Source: DMER64 sp041654355
Lineage (GTDB): Bacteria > Bacteroidota > Bacteroidia > Bacteroidales > UBA932
Direction: 5' to 3'
Length of the DNA: 64,000 bases
Assembly: GCA_041654355.1 (NCBI GenBank)
Contig: JBAZDQ010000007.1
Location: 1 to 64,000, forward strand
The notes under the pieces were generated by a model. That model did not search any database, was not told the origin of the DNA, and saw only the letters and a list, made by a program, of their open reading frames with translations. This document shows positions 61,020-64,000 of this stretch, piece after piece (position 1 is the first letter of the stretch; each line of letters starts with the position of its first letter). The translations under genes and the position numbers were made by a program.

Positions 61020-62639
61020 ATGGCCACTAAATATGTCTTCGTAACCGGAGGTGTGACTTCTTCTTTGGGAAAAGGCACCATCGCAGCATCACTTGCTAAA
61101 CTACTTCAAGCCAGGGGGCTGAAGGTGACAATACAAAAATTTGATCCCTACATAAACGTGGATCCGGGGACGTTGAACCCTTACGAACACGGAGAATGTT
61201 ACGTTACAGAAGACGGAGCGGAGACAGACCTGGACCTGGGCCACTACGAACGTTTTCTGGGCGTCTATACCACAAAGGCCAGCAACGTGACTACCGGCAA
61301 GATTTACCAGACTGTAATCGACAAAGAACGCGAAGGCGCATATCTCGGCAAAACCGTTCAGGTAATTCCACACATTACCGATGAGATCAAACGCCGCATG
61401 CTCCTGTTGGGGAAGACCGGAAAATACGACATTGTGATTACCGAGATCGGGGGCACTGTTGGTGATATTGAATCCCTTCCGTTTGTGGAAGCAGTTCGCC
61501 AGTTACAATGGGAGTTGCCGGAAGAAAAATGTGCTGTCATACACCTCACACTGGTGCCTTACCTGGCAGCTGCCAAGGAATTGAAGACAAAACCGACTCA
61601 GCACTCGGTCAGGCAGTTACAACAGGAGGGTGTGAATCCGGATGTGATCGTATGCCGCACGGAAAGACCGCTCCCGCTGGCTATGCGCAAGAAAGTAGCC
61701 CTGTTTTGCAACGTGCGTCCTTATGCCGTCATTGAGTCTCTGGACCAGAAGAGTATATACGAAGTGCCGCTGAACCTGCAGCGTCAGAACCTGGACGGAA
61801 TATTACTGGATCTTCTGAAGATCGAGAACAAAGTGGAACCCCGCCTGGAAGCATGGAAACAGTTTATTGACCGAGTATACCACCCGCACAAAAAAGTGGA
61901 TATTGCCCTGGTAGGAAAATACGTGGAATTACAAGACGCTTACAAATCCATATTGGAATCGTTCATACATGCCGGTGCGGCCAATGACACCAAAGTAAAA
62001 GTACATACCATACAAAGTGAAAATATCACAGAACAGAATGTAAATGAGAAGCTTGCGGGTATGAAAGGGATCTTGGTGGCTCCCGGATTCGGGTCGCGTG
62101 GTACGGATGGCAAACTATTTGCTTGTAAATATGCAAGAGAGCACAAGATCCCGTTCCTGGGCATTTGCCTGGGCATGCAGATGGCTGTATTGGAATTTGC
62201 CCGTAATGTTGCCGGAATTCCGCATGCTGCCAGCGTAGAGATAGTTCCCAAGACCGAGTTTCCGGTCATTGACCTGATGGAAGATCAAAAACGCCTGACC
62301 AGCAAAGGCGGTACCATGCGGCTGGGTGCCTACGAGTGCCGAATAGAAAAAGGGTCACTGGCCTATAAAGTTTACGGGAAGCAGGTGATACAGGAAAGAC
62401 ACCGCCATCGTTATGAATTGAATGATTGTTATGCAGAAATACTGGAAAAGGCAGGTCTGAAAGCAACCGGAAGGAATCCGGAAACAGGGCTGGTAGAGAT
62501 CGTTGAAATAAAGGATCATCCGTTTTATATTGGTGTCCAGTTTCATCCTGAATTAAAAAGTACTCCGGAAAATCCGGCTCCGCTCTTCCGCTCTTTTGTT
62601 GCAGCTGCTCTCCGCTACCTGGAAAGTGAAAATAAATGA
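61020..62639 (+). CDS. pyrG: CTP synthase
   Basis: The 539-residue enzyme turns UTP into CTP using glutamine. It has the synthetase domain (KYVFVTGGVTSSLGKGTIAASL; DPYINVDPGTLNPYEHGE) and a C-terminal class I glutamine amidotransferase domain. The nucleophile Cys is in LGICLGMQMA and the His/Glu pair in FHPELKSTPE. Length is typical. The stop overlaps the next gene (ATGA). It is divergent from rnpB with about 50 bp between. Confidence 0.98.
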   Translation: MATKYVFVTGGVTSSLGKGTIAASLAKLLQARGLKVTIQKFDPYINVDPGTLNPYEHGECYVTEDGAETDLDLGHYERFLGVYTTKASNVTTGKIYQTVIDKEREGAYLGKTVQVIPHITDEIKRRMLLLGKTGKYDIVITEIGGTVGDIESLPFVEAVRQLQWELPEEKCAVIHLTLVPYLAAAKELKTKPTQHSVRQLQQEGVNPDVIVCRTERPLPLAMRKKVALFCNVRPYAVIESLDQKSIYEVPLNLQRQNLDGILLDLLKIENKVEPRLEAWKQFIDRVYHPHKKVDIALVGKYVELQDAYKSILESFIHAGAANDTKVKVHTIQSENITEQNVNEKLAGMKGILVAPGFGSRGTDGKLFACKYAREHKIPFLGICLGMQMAVLEFARNVAGIPHAASVEIVPKTEFPVIDLMEDQKRLTSKGGTMRLGAYECRIEKGSLAYKVYGKQVIQERHRHRYELNDCYAEILEKAGLKATGRNPETGLVEIVEIKDHPFYIGVQFHPELKSTPENPAPLFRSFVAAALRYLESENK

Positions 62640-63394
62640 TAAAGTACCTGTACATAAAGATCCTTTTGTTGTCCACAATTTTATTGGGAACGGCTTCATC
62701 CGGAATACCGCGTTACGGTTACCGTATAGAGGAAGTGTTGCCACATAATATCAGTTCTTATACACAGGGATTCTTTTACCATAACGGGTTTTTCTACGAA
62801 AGTACAGGACAGTACGGCCGGTCCATGATTGCCCAGGTAGAAGTCAACACCGGTCGTGTTTTGAAATCGCATGCCCTGGACCGCAACTATTTTGGGGAAG
62901 GGGCCTGTCTGCTGGACGGACTTATTTACCAGCTTACCTGGACCGAACGGACCTGTTTCATTTACGATGCCCAAACCTTCAATTTGTTGGGCACACGCCG
63001 CTATAATCGCCAGGGATGGGGGCTGACTACGGACGGAACGGATTTGATCATGAGCGACGGAAGTTCCACACTCTATTACCTGGATCCGAATTCTCTGATA
63101 GATAAACGTACCGTAGAAGTGACCCTGGAAGGCAGAGAAGTTGAAAATCTGAATGAATTAGAGTATATTGACGGAGAAATCTGGGCAAACATCTACCTGA
63201 GTGATGATATTGTGCGGATAAACCCGGAAACAGGAAAAGTGACAGGTGTTATAAACCTCAAAGGCATATTACCTGCCTCGCTGCGCAAACCGTCCACCGA
63301 CGTATTGAACGGAATTGCTTACGATGCCCAAACAGAAAGTATATGGATAACGGGGAAATACTGGCCCCGGGTATATAAAATTTCATTGAAATAA
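62636..63394 (+). CDS. Glutaminyl-peptide cyclotransferase (glutamine cyclotransferase)
   Basis: The 252-residue product has an N-terminal signal (MIKYLYIKILLLSTILLGTASS) and the beta-propeller glutamine cyclotransferase motifs: PHNISSYTQGFFYHNGFFYESTGQYGRS, FGEGACLLDGLIYQLTWTE and ELEYIDGEIWANIYLSDDIVRI. The enzyme converts N-terminal Gln to pyroglutamate on exported proteins. It is the plant/bacterial (type I) propeller form. It is translationally coupled to pyrG by a 4-bp overlap, and a TPP riboswitch follows. Confidence 0.93.
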   Translation: MIKYLYIKILLLSTILLGTASSGIPRYGYRIEEVLPHNISSYTQGFFYHNGFFYESTGQYGRSMIAQVEVNTGRVLKSHALDRNYFGEGACLLDGLIYQLTWTERTCFIYDAQTFNLLGTRRYNRQGWGLTTDGTDLIMSDGSSTLYYLDPNSLIDKRTVEVTLEGREVENLNELEYIDGEIWANIYLSDDIVRINPETGKVTGVINLKGILPASLRKPSTDVLNGIAYDAQTESIWITGKYWPRVYKISLK

Positions 63395-63398
63395 CAAA

Positions 63399-63472
63399 GT
63401 TTCAGGGGTGCCCCACAACGGGCTGAGAAAATACCCTTTGAACCTGATCCGGGTAATACCGGCGGAGGAAAA
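63399..63472 (+). promoter_or_regulatory. TPP (THI-box) riboswitch
   Basis: The conserved blocks are all present: CAGGGGTGCC (63403-63412), GGCTGAGA (63421-63428), AATACCC (63430-63436), GAACCTGATCCGGGTAATACC (63440-63460, one core block) and GGCGGAGG. The purine-rich GGAGG (63464-63468) lies inside the 3' part of the aptamer, 7 bp before the ATG at 63476. TPP binding would therefore hide the start region: a translational OFF switch. It sits 4 bp after the glutamine cyclotransferase stop. Confidence 0.95.
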
Positions 63473-63475
63473 ACT

Positions 63476-64000
63476 ATGAAAAAAATCATTATTGCGGGTT
63501 TGCTGCTGGCCCCTGTCTTTACAACAGCACAAGAAGTAAGAAATCTGGATTCTATTGTCATTGTGGCTACCCAGGCTGCCAAAGATTCACCTGTAGCACA
63601 CCGGGAAGTTACGAAAGAAGATCTGGTGCGTACCGCGCCTGCACAAAACCTTCCCTTTGCTTTGGCCATGACGCCGGGTGCCGTAGTGGTGGGTGAAAAC
63701 GGGACGGGAAGCGGCTACGCTTATTTACGAATTCGCGGATCCGAAGGCTCGCGTATCCAGGTAAATTTGAACGGGATCACACTGAACAATTCCGAATCCC
63801 AGGAAGTTTTCTGGGTCAATCTGCCTTCCTTGAGCGGATTTCTGGAAAACGTACAAGTGCAACGCGGGATAGGGACTTCCGTAAACGGTAGCGGGGCTTT
63901 TGGAGCCACCGTAAATATGCGCACCTTGTATTCACGTCCAAATCCCTATGCCGGTGCGGAACTGGCATACGGTTCGTTCAATACTTGGAATATGTCTATT
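63476..64000 (+). CDS. TonB-dependent outer-membrane receptor, thiamine-regulated (partial)
   Basis: The first 175 residues are present; the gene continues past the window end. A signal peptide (MKKIIIAGLLLAPVFTTAQ) is followed by a TonB-box-like SIVIVAT and a plug domain (VTKEDLVRTAPAQNLPFAL, LRIRGSEGSRIQVNLNGI, EVFWVNLPSLSGFLENVQVQRG). TPP riboswitches before TonB receptors are known in Bacteroidota and point to uptake of thiamine or a precursor. The remainder of the barrel, and any thiamine transporter downstream, are not visible. Confidence 0.93.
   Translation, partial: MKKIIIAGLLLAPVFTTAQEVRNLDSIVIVATQAAKDSPVAHREVTKEDLVRTAPAQNLPFALAMTPGAVVVGENGTGSGYAYLRIRGSEGSRIQVNLNGITLNNSESQEVFWVNLPSLSGFLENVQVQRGIGTSVNGSGAFGATVNMRTLYSRPNPYAGAELAYGSFNTWNMSI

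Overview
The window reads as a chromosomal segment of a Bacteroidales-type bacterium (phylum Bacteroidota). The signs are a SusC/SusD starch-uptake locus, many lipoproteins with a Cys lipobox, Bacteroidota-style -7 promoter boxes (TAnnTTTG), a long NusB, YbbR/DUF5606/DUF3276/DUF4252/DUF4296/DUF4954 family proteins, type III glutamine synthetase and System II (ResB/CcsA) cytochrome c maturation genes. I see no insertion sequence, prophage, integrase or CRISPR array. Species cannot be fixed from the sequence alone.

Layout. 1-3.4 kb: a cloverleaf-like inverted repeat, a DUF4954 beta-helix protein, a lipoprotein and a small outer-membrane barrel protein, all on the minus strand. 3.4-29.1 kb: an isoaspartyl-peptidase lipoprotein, then a complete starch/maltodextrin system. 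It holds minus-strand 4-alpha-glucanotransferase, a LytS/LytTR-type two-component pair, an SLC45-like sugar transporter, SusC, SusD, a SusE-like protein, an enlarged SusF-like protein with six starch-binding-type modules, a SusG-like amylase with an inserted carbohydrate-binding domain, and three more GH13 enzymes. The same direction continues into DUF4296, a COG0731-like radical SAM protein, dtd, deoC and tRNA-Leu(CAG). 29.3-33.4 kb: an accessory cluster with a TPR/transmembrane/HTH-like regulator, palindromic sites around a promoter, a small secreted protein, a GG-Bacteroidales-type (pseudo-)radical SAM protein and a second small secreted protein. 33.4-35.4 kb: a tightly overlapping minus-strand operon of an ECF sigma factor, a membrane anti-sigma-like protein, a 61-residue membrane protein and two DUF4252 proteins.

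35.5-49.7 kb: mostly housekeeping. It has purD, a membrane protein, a cytochrome c peroxidase-ccsA-resB operon, an FkbM-type methyltransferase that runs into tRNA-Cys, a rare-looking exonuclease/free-methionine-sulfoxide-reductase fusion, a lipoprotein, purM, type III glutamine synthetase, an aminotransferase, a DUF486 membrane protein and a PUR-type DUF3276 protein. 49.8-59.5 kb: nusB-yajC-ybbR-coaE-DUF5606, rimO, a FabG-like reductase, a DUF6340-like lipoprotein, a small RHH-like protein, and a large PEP/pyruvate-binding protein with receiver-like domains.

59.6-60.6 kb: a 950-bp gene-free array of at least 12 phased hairpins between two convergent transcripts. Hairpin arms change by compensatory and G:U-compatible substitutions, the strongest sign in the window of an undescribed structured RNA. 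60.6-64 kb: RNase P RNA (minus), pyrG, a glutamine cyclotransferase, and a TPP riboswitch directly in front of a TonB-dependent receptor cut by the window end.
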